A stretch of DNA of 64,000 nucleotides from Diploscapter coronatus (Eukaryota > Nematoda > Chromadorea > Rhabditida > Rhabditidae), in assembly GCA_964036155.1 (NCBI GenBank), contig OZ038423.1, forward strand, positions 47,569,249-47,633,248. Direction: 5' to 3'. A model generated the notes under the pieces. The model was not told where the DNA came from. It did no database searches and saw only the letters and a list, made by a program, of their open reading frames with translations. Positions 1-18,940 of the stretch are shown piece by piece. Each line of letters starts with the position of its first letter. Position 1 is the first letter of the stretch. Position numbers and translations under genes: made by a program.

Positions 1-3000
1 GTTTGTACTTCCGAAAATCTAGCCATTGATAGCTGCGAACAGGGATGTCGGGCTGTGTTCAGTCAGTTCATGAAGCAACTGCAGAGTAAGGAAATAAAAG
101 ATCTAGAAAATAAATAAAAGGCCCTCTTTAAAAGCTAGATAGAAATACAAGACCATGACCTTCTATTAAATTCTTTTTAGCGATCGTCAATGAGGCTCGA
201 GTTGAGATAGAAACCGCGGATGAAAGACTCAGGCTGAAATGGATGTTTTCCGAGAGCAATTTGCCTACAGTCCAGGAAGTAGCAGCCGAAGACGTCCTGT
301 GGTTCGCCCAAACTCGACCTGTGATGGGCTCGAATGGGTGGAGATGGAGTGCACTACCTATGGGGGTAGGTTTTGAATATTTAGCATATTAATTTTATCT
401 ATCATTATAGTCATTCCGATGTTCACTAAATAAATCGTTAGATATAAATTCGATGAATTTTCTGAAGCATACAATTCTAATATTTTAATTTAAAATTTAG
501 GCCTTTCGCAACGGCTCTTTGTCTTCCGAAGTCGTCACGCCTCAAGAATCATCTCCGAACATTCAAATTCGGCTTGCTCTGGCCTATCACAATCATGTTG
601 TAGTGTCAAAGCACGTTCACTATCAAACCCCTTTGGAGTTGTATCCTAACCAAATTTCGATCGAGAAATCCATGCAGATCGATAGGAGCAAACAATTGGT
701 TTGCTGGGAGTACAAGGGAGTTGTGGTACGTTTTTAGGATTTTAAACGGGCTAAAATATTATTTGTCATTCGATAAGTCCTTAGGATCGGTTTAAAAATA
801 ACTTTAAATGACATTTTTCTTATAATTTATAGACCACCTTCCGACTAACTCTATCTTCCACCGACGGTACTGAAATATCGAAATTCGATTTAGGATCAAA
901 GTAGGTTTAAAAATTTCCCATAACTCTTTGAAAAATATTATTTCCGTTGGTATCTCATTTAATCATACAAATTTAGTTCCCACTGCAATTTATTCGCGAA
1001 TTTGTCATCGGCGAATTGTTGCAATCTTAAAATTGAGGCTTTGGATGGAGAAGGGAAGATTTTGAAAGAAAAGTCGACGAATTTTACGATATCTGGGAAT
1101 TCGGGTACGCTTCGTGAAATTTTTGGATTATTTAAAGAAAAATATATTATTTCAATAAATCGTCGGGGCGTGATTGTAACTATATCTGAAAATATATACT
1201 AAACTTCATGAATGTGTCAAAGATTTTCAAGATTCAGACATAAAATTTGCATTCAATAGTAGTTCAACCTGAAGTACTAACCATTAGCCATAAATTCAGA
1301 ACCCTCCTTATCTGACAAAGACTTGATCATCCTTGCCAATGCCACTCATTTGATGCATTTTCCTCCTAGCGTAGACTACGTCATGGAGCAACCACCAGTT
1401 GTATTTGAAGTTCCTGATTTACTATCTGAAGGGGAAGAAATTACAGGTTTGTAAATCGTGATCTTTCTTTCCTTTTAAATAGTAAAAAATCAGCTATATC
1501 TGGTATGAATAACCATCGTCGGTTACTGGTTGGTACTTCGAAGGGGAATATTTTCATGGTCGACCCCACGAAAAACCCTAATGAAACCTCGAAGGATGAG
1601 CGAATTTTCATGGTTCGATCGACTAAGGAAAATGGACCCATTTCTTATGTTAATTATGGTATTGGTTATTTTTATTCTCTAATTATTATTTTAAATTTTA
1701 GACCCAGTTCAAAACATTACCTATGCAGTAGAGAAGGAAAAGGGTATCGTGAGGTAATTAACGCAGACAACTAATTTAATTATCATAGTTCCAATTTTAG
1801 ATGTGCCATGTCGAAAGAATGTAGTCTAGTGCCGAATCCTGATCAAGCCAACCCAGCCAAGCAATTAGTCGTAGATTCAATTAACGGGTTAACTAGTTTA
1901 ATACTGTTTCAAATAAATGCATAGCATTGATAGATTAAAATTTAATACTATATTATTCTCTAGGTTCATCTACCTCTTAAATGCCGATCATACTATTAAA
2001 CGATCTACGTTATGGCGTCTTAATGCCACAGCCCCTGCCGAATTCATAGATCTTACTGACATTTCGGGTATTCCATTTAACTACAAATGAATGACTAAAA
2101 TACGTATTACAATTTAGGCATAAGTCCCTCCCTCTCAATAGACATAGACTTGGAAAACATGATATTAACGTCGGCTGGTCAAAATGGTGCCTTTCAAATT
2201 AGCTTCTTGAAAGATTTGTAAAATTCAGGGTCCATTTTTCTTCTGGACTTGGTATCCCAAAAAGTCACTCAGAAGGACGGCGAATTCACTGAAGTCGATC
2301 TAATGAGGTCCTGCCATAACCGGATATTTTGGAGCAGAAAAAAATGTGGTGACACTCCGAATGATGAGGTAACATTTTCTTATCTTTAAAAACTTCTCGA
2401 ATTTCCCAGATTTGTTTCTACTCCGAAAAATCGTCAAATGAAACCAAAGAGGGTGACCCACACTTCAGTCGGTAAAACTAATCATCTCAGAAAATTTAGC
2501 CCTAAAACTTTTTAGGTACCTTCTGACTCAAAAATTCATGGATTTCACCTTCTTCAAGTCCCAGAAATTGTCGAAGTTCATCAATTCGCCTCCTTCTCTG
2601 ACACTGCTATGCACCGATTCTACCGCCAAGTTGCAATGGACGTCACCTCCTTTATTACCTTTCCAAGGCAAGCTTGACCCTCAAAAATAACGCCGCTTTA
2701 AATTTTAGCGTCCACTGAATGGCGTCATATCCATTATGCGGTTTTGATAGAGTCGGTAGTGGATTCCTCTAAAGAGACTATCCTAGCCTCGAACACTACA
2801 CTGAAGCAATTTGTAAGTATGGAAAAACCCTCGTAGTGATTTCCAAATTCAGACATTCGCCGCTATCCCTTCGACAGAATACAGCGCTCAAGTAAGGGCC
2901 TGCTCCGGTGACGTCTGTTCCGAACCAATTACCACCATCGCTAGTGCCTTGCCAACGAAAAATCAAGATTTTGTCTTTTTGAAGCGATCCGGTAGTACTA

Positions 3001-6000
3001 CAACTGGATACAATATTCTGGGAGAAGTACAGGAAAATGTTGGTGTGGGTAAGTTTCAAAACCTGCTCAGGTTTATTAGATTTTTGAGTTAATTGAAAAG
3101 CACGTTTCTATATTTAAAAAATGCGAATTCAGGAAGCGTCTCCCATCTAGTCTCAGATACATTGTACGCTGTAGACAATACCACTCACAATGTCTATTAT
3201 GTCGCAGAACAATCTGTAACTTTTAATTTATTAAAAAAATATCGACAGGCTTCCAGAACTCAATCTACCGAAGGAAAAATTCTGACCTCAACACTGCAAC
3301 CCCGCTGATAGACTCCATAACAGCGAGTTCTCTGGCATTGATGCCATCTAGGGCTCTCCTGGTGTTCTCAACTCCGTATCACGTCATATCCTATAGGCTG
3401 GCTGGAACTTTTGACTATGAGTAAGAAATTTGATTATTTAATTGCTACTGAAACTTCCGAATAATCATTTGTTCTGAACATGAGCATGCATCTGAAATAG
3501 TCGCCAACACAATAAAATTTCCAGATACTACTCTTGCTCAGCACCACTAGAGGAATGCGCTGAAGTTATTGGTTTATCGGTTGATGACACTGGTGGTCAG
3601 GTCTACTTTATCACCCAGTCTCGGAACGGCACTGTTTCTCTATTTGAAGCGAACCAAGCTGATCGAACCCCACATAAGCTGGCTGAGAGTGACAATTTGC
3701 CGCCGTAAGAAGAAATATCCAAATTCGCGATAAAAGACAATTCTTAGAATCAAATCGATCATAATCGCCATGGAAAAGCTATTCTTCGTGACGAAGACCG
3801 GGAAGATGGGCTTCTGTGAGAAAAACCTGCAAAATGTCAACATTCACTTGGATAGTTTGGTGGTTGACGATATTGAGAGCATCCGTCCTACTGAAGGAGA
3901 CAACTTATTCGAATTCAATAGTATATCGTTCATCTTCTGGAAGGTCCAAAAATCTGACTTTAGAAGAAATCACGATCGGTGATGTATCGAAGGACGAACT
4001 GGGATGGGGCATCGAGCCGAATCTCACCAGCGGAAAAGTGCTTTACAAGGTACTCAATCTAAAAATTTCAACACAAAATTTCCAACAAAAAAATAGATAA
4101 AACTCTACCGTGATAAGTTGAATGGTGAAGGAGAAGTCAATGCGACCATCAATAACCATTACACGATCCCACCAGAAGTGCTACAGAAATGGAACAGTGC
4201 CCAAAAATTTGCTGTTCAAATTCAGGGTGAGATTATTGAAAAACTAAAGAACTCTATCAACATTCATACTTTCAATTTATCACACCAAATTACTATTTGA
4301 AACATGCACCAAATTCAGCTTTCTCTGCATGGAACACTGTTTCCACGAACAAGACTGGCCTCGTCGCCCCAATGAAGCCACCTACTGTTCCCACAGATAC
4401 CCGCATCTACGCTACTCAGCAAAAGACCGTGGACGGGCCAAGGGCGATCATTTCCTTCTTCTGGGCTGCACCGGACGAATGGAATGGATCGCCATTTCAG
4501 TATACTGTCAACTGCACGAAAGAAGACGGCACTAGAGTTGGGGGCCCTTTGAGCTCTAGTATCACTCACTACTCTTTCGCTGTGAAGAGCGGAAAAGTAA
4601 CTTGCTCTGTGGCGGCTTCGAACGAGCCGAACAACATTGGGGTGTATACGCCTGAAGTTTCGATTGACAGTAGCGGTAAGTCTGGCTAAAAAACTGGTTT
4701 GAAGAACCGAAACTCAGAACTCCGTCCTCTCGTCAGGTTGTTTGCCATCGATTCCACGAACGCTTTGATTTCCATCACCAATATCTCCCACAATGAGCCG
4801 CCAAAGCGTGAATCCCGACAAGTTGCTACTGTCGACAGAGTAATATTTTGTTGAAAATTATCGCGAAAATGTCCAATTAAGATGGAGTACGAAGCGATCG
4901 CTTACATCGGCAATGATTTGTTCGCTGTCAGAAAGGAGGCTGAGAGTGCCGACCCACTCCTCGTCCAAATGGACACAAGCGATATTGAAAACACTGTCCA
5001 CAAAGTCACTATCGGAGGAGACATCAAAAAGATCGACGCTATAACATCTGATTGGGTGGGGAATCGCTTGCTCTTCGTTTCTGGAATGGCGCTATACCAA
5101 CTGTCACTGGACGCGTTCTTGACGACGACAACCTTAACCCCACAACTCTTGATAGACCTATCCTCTGGCGCTGCCGACGCGAAGCAGCTGACGTTCGATC
5201 CATTCAAGAAGTAGGATATCAGAAATTTATTCAATTCGTTCGAAACTCGTTCCAGCACTGCTTATCTTCTGACGCGAAACGGTTCCCTGTTTTCTCTGAA
5301 CCTACATAAACAACTCGAGGCGAATTTGGCGCTGACCGTTCCATGTCTGGCGAGTCAGACGGTAGCTTGGATGATGACTGGTAGAATATTCGAGATCGCA
5401 CAATTTTCAAGACCAAATTCTTAGAGTTCGCCTGGAACCGAGCTGCCTCTCCCAAAATCTACGCCTTGACCTGGAACGGAATGCTAATCGTGGACGTCGA
5501 GGAGAATTACAACTGCAGTGAATATCGCATCGACTGGAACAAGTTCGGAGAGAAGGGACTGAAGTCGATGTCCGCGTTTGCAATCGCAGACAAGCTATTC
5601 GTCTTCGTCACCTCGACGGAAATGCTGATCTACGGGACAGAGTCCATTGGTCAGATCGCCATCTCAAATCCACCTCTCCGACAAATTCTAGCTGTCAGTC
5701 AGAGCAGTCAGCCTTATCCGGGTAGGTTTCAAAGGGTTGTTTGAGAGGAGAAACAATTTTGTGAGAGTTGCTTTCCCGAGTATTACATATGACCACAGAA
5801 TTAAGATCGCGCCTGTTTCACACTACCTCCTTCATCCGCCATTCAATTCACCATCAATAACGAGGGCAAAACCGGATCGGTGCTCAGCGTCGACAAGCCC
5901 ACGATGCCTCCATCCTGCCCAAACGTCTCAATGCCACAAACTCAATACGACGTCTACTTCACGAGAAGGAACACGGACAAAGTCAAGCACGTCAGATCCT

Positions 6001-9000
6001 TCACGGAGATCATTCACGTTGAAAATGGAAACCTGGACAAAGAAACTGACTACGACGTCACAGTAGCTTGGCTCAACCGATACTCACCAGCTAATGGCGT
6101 GTCAGCTGGCAAGCCTTTCAGAACGGGGTTTGAAGACGATTTGTCCCGATAAAAGTCGATTTTTAGGTTCGGCTACCCCTCAGCGCCCAGGGAGGCTCAA
6201 GCCATACCAATCGCTCCTGATATTGTCTATCTCTACTGGAAGCTTCCAGAAACCTTGAACGCGCCGATAGCTGAAATCAAATATAAAGTTTGAAAAATAG
6301 AGGGAAAACATCTCAAATAGAATTGATCATAGGTAACTCAGCAAGCTTCTACCCTCACTGCACCATCCTCAATTGCAACCCAACCATATACCGATGGAGG
6401 TTTTCTGAATACCACTACCGATTTTGCAATCTGCTCTGCTGATCCTTGCAGAGTCAAGATCGCTAATCTACGGCCTTCAGAGAACTACAAGTTCTGGGTA
6501 ATCCTCGCCTTATGTTATTTAATTTTAAATGATCTATGTTTTAGGTCACGGCAATTCACGTTTCCCACTTGAATGCTCAGTTCTTGGAGGATAGCGAAGC
6601 AGTATCTTCTGAGGTAGTGGTTTCATGAAAACTTGAAAGATTTTATGAACCAACCAGTAATTCCGATTTTGTCATGTTTTCAATAATATCAAACCCAGGC
6701 GAACGCGAAAACCTTCGACATCCCCGGAATCTTGGTGACTGAGAACGTGACAGGGTCGTCCGTCATGCTCATCTGGAAGCTGCTTCAAGCTGACCAACCA
6801 CCAGCTGGAATATCCGTCAAGTACCGTCAGGCTGGAAATGGAGAATGGATGATTCCTCCGAATGGAAGTTTTGCGCCGTCTGCTCCTACTGTCTATAGTA
6901 TCACCTTGAATGCCTTCTCGTTTGAAGCTTATCCTTTCAGTACCGCTAAACGACCTTTTTGCGGCTACCTCTTACGACTACAGATACGTAGCCCTGTACA
7001 CTGGACAATATACTTATGGCGGAAACGTTCGAGTCTACAAAGAGAACTACTGCCAAGTGCAGCAGCAAGTGAAGACGAAGGCTGGGGTGCCGACGCAGCC
7101 CTTGGATGTGGCGTCGGTATTCGAGAACGGCGGATGGAATGTGACCTGGAAGGCTCCGGCGAGCGATGGTGGATCTCCAATAGCGAGCTATGCTGTGGAG
7201 GTACTAGAGATGTTGATGAAATGAAGAGGGTCCAATTTTAGCGTCGAGTTAACCACACTTCCGAATGGGAGATAGCCGAACGAGGGTTGGATGACTGGCG
7301 ATACTGGTGGCGACCAGCGAAGAGCAATCAAGACCAGGCGAAGTGGGAGTTCAGAGTCAGAGCTGCAAATGCGGAAGGATTTGGGGCCTACGGATGCACG
7401 GATTATTCAGGCAAATTATAAGGAGCTATAAAAATAAATGGGACGAATCCCGAGGTAAACTGAAACTTATCCTTTTAGTGACTGAAGAGGACAACACTCA
7501 AATCAGTCTTACGACTTACATTGTTCTGTGCTCGATATTCATGCTAATCGCGATTTTCCTTATATGCTGTCTACTCTGTAAGTTCGAACCTCAAGAATTC
7601 AAATAAGAAGTACCTAGTGCGATACCGTCGACGATCCGAGGCCAAGAAGAAGGCGATGAAGGAAGAAATGAATTGCATCAATCTCGAGAAAATGACGACG
7701 TTCAAGCAGAATGGCACAGAGGCGATGAGCAACGAGATGAGCATCGAGCTAAAAAGTGCGTTCAAACATTCAAGCATCAAGGAAACCTCGATAAAACTTT
7801 AGATCTACCTGCAGCCAGAGTTGAATGTATTGAAATCAGCAGGAAATTGGCTACTGGCAATTTTGGTGACGTCCATGAAGGAGTAGCTAGCAGTCTACCG
7901 GTAATTGGAGATAGAGAAACCAAAATCACTGTGAAAGTATGAACGTTATTTGATTTGTTTGTTTGTTTGTTTTTTTTTAAATTTACATTTCAGAAGCTTC
8001 ATCCAAACCACACCGCTCAAGAAAAGATGAACTTCTTGAAGGAAGCCATTCTCATGAACAATTTCGACCACCCGAGCATCGTTAAACTGCTGGGAGTATG
8101 CTTGAACACTATTCCAGAGCTGCTGATCACCGAGTACATGGACTGTGGAGATTTGTTGACGTTCTTAAGGAGCAGGTACAACTTAGTTGTTTACTTGAAA
8201 TTTCTCTTTACCGAAGTTGCGACTATTAATTATGAAAAGTTTATCTTTTATCTTATCCTCGGAGCTTATTTTATTCAGCGTACCAACTGATAGTACCGCA
8301 TCCGAAGTTTCATTACGCGATCTCCTGTCCATAATCATTGACGTCAATCGAGGAGCAGCCTATCTCGAAATGAACAAGCATGTCCATCGAAATATCGCCG
8401 CGAAGAATTGCCTCATCAGCAAACAGTCGAATAATTTGATCACCAAGCTGGGCGACTTTGGGTTCGCCAAAGGCGCCTACAGCAACGACATGGAAGTCGT
8501 CTGCGGAGTGAATTCGCCTTTATTGAGACACTTGTCCCCTGAAACTCTAACAAACGGGCAGTTCACTCCCAAGTCTGACGTTTGGTCTTTCGGGGTGATT
8601 CCTTATTCTCGAAGACCTTTATTATTATTTTCTGAAATTTTAGGTTCTTCTCTATGAAACTCTTTCGTTGGGTCAAATTCCATATGACAAGCTTGAAAAT
8701 CGGCAAATAGCTGAGCACGTCAAGAGCGGAGGCATACCTTCCAAGCCACCGTACTGCCCAGATCAAATCCACAAAATTATGTTGGAATGCTGGAAGGCTG
8801 CTGCTGAATCTCGTCCATCCTTCTCCGTCCTCCTGGAACAATTCGAATCTTTGCGGGAGAACAGTGAATTCCAAGACGACAAGCCCTTCCCGTCATACTT
8901 TGGGTTCTACGACAACGAAGCATTTGGGACCTCTCAGGCATATTGTTAAACTAGGGAATAATTTACCTTGCGATCTTAGGACAGCACCTCCAGCGAGCTT

Positions 9001-9892
9001 GCAGCAGCGAGTTCCATCGCCAGAAATGAGCAGACTTTGAGAATGCACGCAGCCAAGTCTTTCGGAGGATTCGAGAAGCCAAATACTCCGAAAGTTCCAT
9101 TTGGTAACCACTTCGAAAGGGAGAAATCTACCTTTGAGAAGAATTTAGACAAGTCCATAGGCGCTGTGGGCCAGCGGTCACCTCCGAGGCCGTCTGTGAG
9201 GACGTTGAGGAAGGAAAAGACGAAGCCACCACCTCTGGTAAGCAGAGTTCACTTTTTCCATTAAATAGCCTGATTTAGCCAACTCGAGAAGAAATTGACG
9301 CCCGAATCATGCAGGACTACAACAACACTCGTCCTCTGAGCATCATGTCGAATGACACCATCTCAACGGAATATGGTATTTAACGGTTGTGTGAAAAATG
9401 CAGATGAAATCCCCCAGGATCGTCATCTATCCACTCCCCGACGTTCTACGCTCGACAACACTCTGCACACGGATCACTCCCGGCCTATGAAACGCCGATG
9501 AGTCGGATGAGCGCTGCTGCGAACTACGCTTTTGACTCGGAGCCTTCTTCTGCCGTGTCGAATTCGGATGATGGTACAGGCACAGTCTCTATATCGGAAA
9601 ATAAAATTCTGCAGCAAACCATCCGAATCCTACCTTGAGTCGAAGTTGGGCTGGAGGAGCGCCTCTACTTCCGTCTTCTTCACACCAAGCTGGTCCCCAG
9701 CAGGATACTTTCAACTCGAATGGACCTCCGTATAGTCATAGCCATAAGACGTCGATCAGTAGGTGAAGAAAATCCTGAATTAGGAAGAGTAAAGTTACAG
9801 GTGGACCACCCCAAGTCCCGTCTCGTAAAACCGCCGCAAGACCCTATGATAATAGCGCAAGAGGACGAGGCGGTAGAGTCAGCCAAGTATAG
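1..9892 (+). CDS. rol-3: ROS/Sevenless/ROL-3-type receptor tyrosine kinase, 5' end outside the window
   Basis: Single-pass receptor of the ROS1/Sevenless family. The window opens inside an exon (1-85), so the N-terminus is missing. Exons 181-365, 501-725, 833-about 900, 977-1104 and many more join in phase. The ectodomain alternates YWTD-type beta-propeller segments (about 1300-2400, 3110-3900, 4880-5720) with fibronectin III modules (about 4000-4680, 5860-6150, 6180-6620, 6700-7420), the family architecture. A membrane helix lies at about 7510-7580, followed by basic juxtamembrane residues. The kinase domain (about 7800-8900) has the glycine loop GNFGDV, a lysine at 7934-7936, DFG at 8454-8462, SDVWSFG, and an APE-like SPE. 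The catalytic loop reads HRN instead of HRD (8385-8393). A Ser/Pro-rich tail with SH3-ligand-like stretches runs to TAG at 9890-9892. Family assignment is firm; orthology to C. elegans rol-3 is inferred. Confidence 0.88.
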
Positions 9893-10052
9893 CTAAATTT
9901 GTGGTGCTTGAAATCTAAATATTTTTTAATTTTCTGTTATTATACACACCGAAATGATTCATACACCTTTTCAAGACGGGAATTTATGTGATTCAGCGTT
10001 GCACAGACATATGGTTCTAAGTTTCAAATACAGTTGAAATTCTATGAATTTT

Positions 10053-10058
10053 AATAAA
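10053..10058 (+). terminator. Poly(A) signal of the ROS-type gene
   Basis: AATAAA lies about 160 nt after the TAG at 9892, in AT-rich sequence. It is the first canonical hexamer I saw downstream on this strand. Confidence 0.5.
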
Positions 10059-12411
10059 TTTATTTTATAAGTATCAAGTTAATAATCTTCATCTACAACG
10101 TTGCAGCAGTTATTTGTTTAAATTTTTAGTCTAATATTCTAAATATTGAAACATATAATCCAATATATTCCACATTCCCATCTTATTCTCAAGTATCTCA
10201 TTTTCAATTCAACTTAATTAAAAGTGGGCGTGGCTATTAATTCGCTGTTTGCAAGTGTCGGACACATTTCTCTTCAAAGGGAAATGGACAGAGTCCAATT
10301 GGGGCTCAAGGGAATTCATTAGACTAAGGAATAAGGAAGAAGCTCAATCTATCTTCTTCCATCTAAAGAGGGAGAAAAATGAGAGATAGAAGGGAAAGGA
10401 GAGAGAGAACGCGGGAGGAAAAAGATAGTGAGGGAACATAAAAGAGATGCAGAATCGATGGTCATCTTGTTACATTCTTCTTTTCTCTGCCTCTATATGG
10501 CAAGGCTTTTCCTTATTTCGCCAATCTTTCAACTATTTCGTAATTGCAGCATCTATTTGGAATCTCAGAAGAATATAGATCATTTCAAATTTTTGAAGCA
10601 TATTGAACTTCATTTTAAAATTTCTATTATACACCTTCTTCATAATGTGAATCTGAAATTCACATTTCAATCTGCTAGATTCCGTGATACAATGCTTCAT
10701 TGTCTTTTGGAGTCTCGCTATTCTCGCTATTTTAAAATCTCATTCTTCTAAAACTGCTCCATTATGACCAGCTGAGTCTCGGTTTCATAGCCACAATTTC
10801 CACTAAACATCGAATTCGCGTCGTTTTAAATTTCTGTTTTCTTCTTCCTCTCTCATTTTCCTGCGTTATTTTCGAGCATATGCTTTTATGCTCTAAATAC
10901 ATTCTTCTTCATGCATTCCTTAGCAAGTCAGAAGAATAGATTATTTTCAGAAAGTTACAGATGCATTTCGCATCCTTTTAAACTTTGCTAAGGATAAATT
11001 AGTCAGAAATGTTCAGAGTTTTTAGTCTGAATTTAAATAAAATGTTCTTTAGTTCGTCACTTCCATTTTCTGCAATTGAAAATGACTAATTTCTCATGTT
11101 TCCTAAATTTTTCGGAATTTTTGAATTTCAAACTACATCACTTTAGATAATTTCACTTTTCCATTGTATGCCGAATCTAAAAACTAGTAATTTTCCATAA
11201 TTAGCTCGTTTCGCCTAAGTGTTTCTGACATAAGCTTTCTCCTGCTCGTATTTTCGATAAATTACATGTGTCAGGAGATAATAAATCATCCGTTAGAGAT
11301 CAAATATTAGCATTCTATTTTGAGAGAGCTAAGAGAAACGAATACTTGTGACACAAAGCTAGTAAATGCTAATCGTCGTGTTGTTCATTATACTACAACT
11401 GGATTATGTCTTTAGGTTGGAAAAAGCGGAGCGGTGTTCATATGATTCTGGAACACTATTTACTTCTTAAAATTGAGAGAAACTTTCTAGTCGCTCTAGA
11501 ACTACCATTCTATTTTCTAGACGCTTAGTTTTATATTCTGAAAATATTTGATATTCTAGAAACTTTGGAGTTCCAAAAATCCATTCTAAAACAGATTCTC
11601 TTCCTCTTTTCTTTCTTATGTTTCGACCATTAGCCATCCCGAAAGCTCAGGTTTCTTAGATCAAATTTTTCGGCTGCGGTTTTCTCTTCGCGTCCTCGAG
11701 TTTCCAGTCTTTCTTCGAATCCTCCTCTTTTCGCCTCTTTCTGTCTCATTATTCGAAATCCGATGCTGATAGAGTGAATTTTGCAGGGGCAGTGCTAATG
11801 ATTTTTCACTTTTTACGAATTATTATGTCATTTTCACTCATTTTATTTCACATTTTGAACTTCGACTCCAAAATTTTCAAACTTGATTAGCTTTCTTCTC
11901 CTATTCTTCTCGAAAAATTAGCTCCTATTGTACGAAAATGTCATCGTCTTTTACAGTTAGCCACTCTTTCTTCCAAAAGGGGAAAAACTCAGAAAGTTTG
12001 TTATTCTTCAAGACGTTCCGCCAAATTTGATCCTACTTTGTTATTCTAGGCAGATAATTTCCGAAGATGCGCGTTGCATACGAATTTTTCGTGAAAGCTA
12101 CTTAACTATCTAAACTCCTTACATATAGCGTGACTTTAAGATATCGATTTCTAGCTAAATTCTAAATCTAATAATCGCCAATCAAATTTATCTCGGATTT
12201 CATATTTTCTCAAATCTGAACCCCTCTTCGAGTCTCTTGGGAAAGAACCTTCGATTTTCAGAAGAAATTTCGAGATACGCTTCCCATATTTCGCTTATAT
12301 TTCCTGTTTATGTTGTGTCTCTATTTAAAATGAGATATATTTCAGACAAATGCTCAGCTTGATTATCTATAAAAAATTTTCTACGGTTCGCTAAAAATTT
12401 GAAGCCTACAA
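10059..12411. other. Intergenic region between the ROS-type gene and the kinesin light chain
   Basis: No coding exon recognised on either strand. It holds a GC-box-like GGGCGTGGC at about 10226, a purine-rich tract at about 10360-10440, and otherwise AT-rich sequence. It probably contains the kinesin light chain promoter. The 107-codon ORF at 10428-10751 has no recognisable domain and no splice context. Confidence 0.5.
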
Positions 12412-18222
<5,811 letters not shown>

Positions 18223-18901
18223 TTTTCGGACCAATGTTCTCGCGGACCAAATCCCAATTTTCAACCCAACAAAATTTCCCGGTATTGCGTTCAGCATTTT
18301 CATTAAAACTTTCCGTAGTAGTGGTGTAGGGGCTTTGAAAGATTTTTGAGGTCGAAGACATCAATTTTTCAATCCCTTGGAATTTTCGTATGGCATTATT
18401 TCATATCGTGTCGTGAGTTGGTTTTCTAGGGCCTTTGTTTTATTCCCATATACTTTCTAAAAATCTAATTTTTCACCCGCGAGCTTCTGTATCGCTTGCA
18501 AGACGTTCGAAGTTTAGTCGATGCAAACCCTGGTTGCGAAAGTTCAGTTTATCTTTCAAAAAATCGGTTTAGTTTCTATTCGCGAACAAGCATAAATCTA
18601 AGGCATCTTATAAGTTCTGTGATAGCTCTAATATCATAATTTAAATTGTATTCTTTGACCATATAATTTATTGCGAATATCATTCATCTTATGCGCTTTA
18701 TTTTAGTATTTCCATAACTTTTTGAATGTATATGAATAAATATATCGTAAAGAGTGGTTGTGTTAGTCATTACATACATTTGCAGTATATTTTAAATATA
18801 TATTGCAAATATATTTTGTGTGTCATATATTTAAAACCTAGATTATTAGTTGCATGAATCATCGCATCTCTTGAAATAAATAATCAAATAAACAATTTCA
18901 G

Positions 18902-18940
18902 CTTGCCGAGCAGCGAAAAATGGAAAAGTCCATCTTCTAG
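18902..18940 (+). CDS. klc-2: Possible alternative last coding exon of kinesin light chain
   Basis: After an acceptor (AATTTCAG at 18894-18901) this exon reads LAEQRKMEKSIF and a stop. It is in phase 0, the phase in which the exon 17690-17752 ends. Splicing to it would replace the 54-residue C-terminus encoded at 18058-18222 with 12 residues. KLC C-termini are alternatively spliced in other animals. There is no transcript support in the sequence itself, and a 39-nt open frame could arise by chance. Confidence 0.35.
   Translation, partial: LAEQRKMEKSIF

Noticed and set aside
2209..2225. In-frame TAA in the receptor kinase ectodomain at 2219, suggesting a pseudogene
   Set aside because: A 42-nt intron (2187-2228) removes it and joins SAGQN to GSIFLLDL, as a beta-propeller strand requires.
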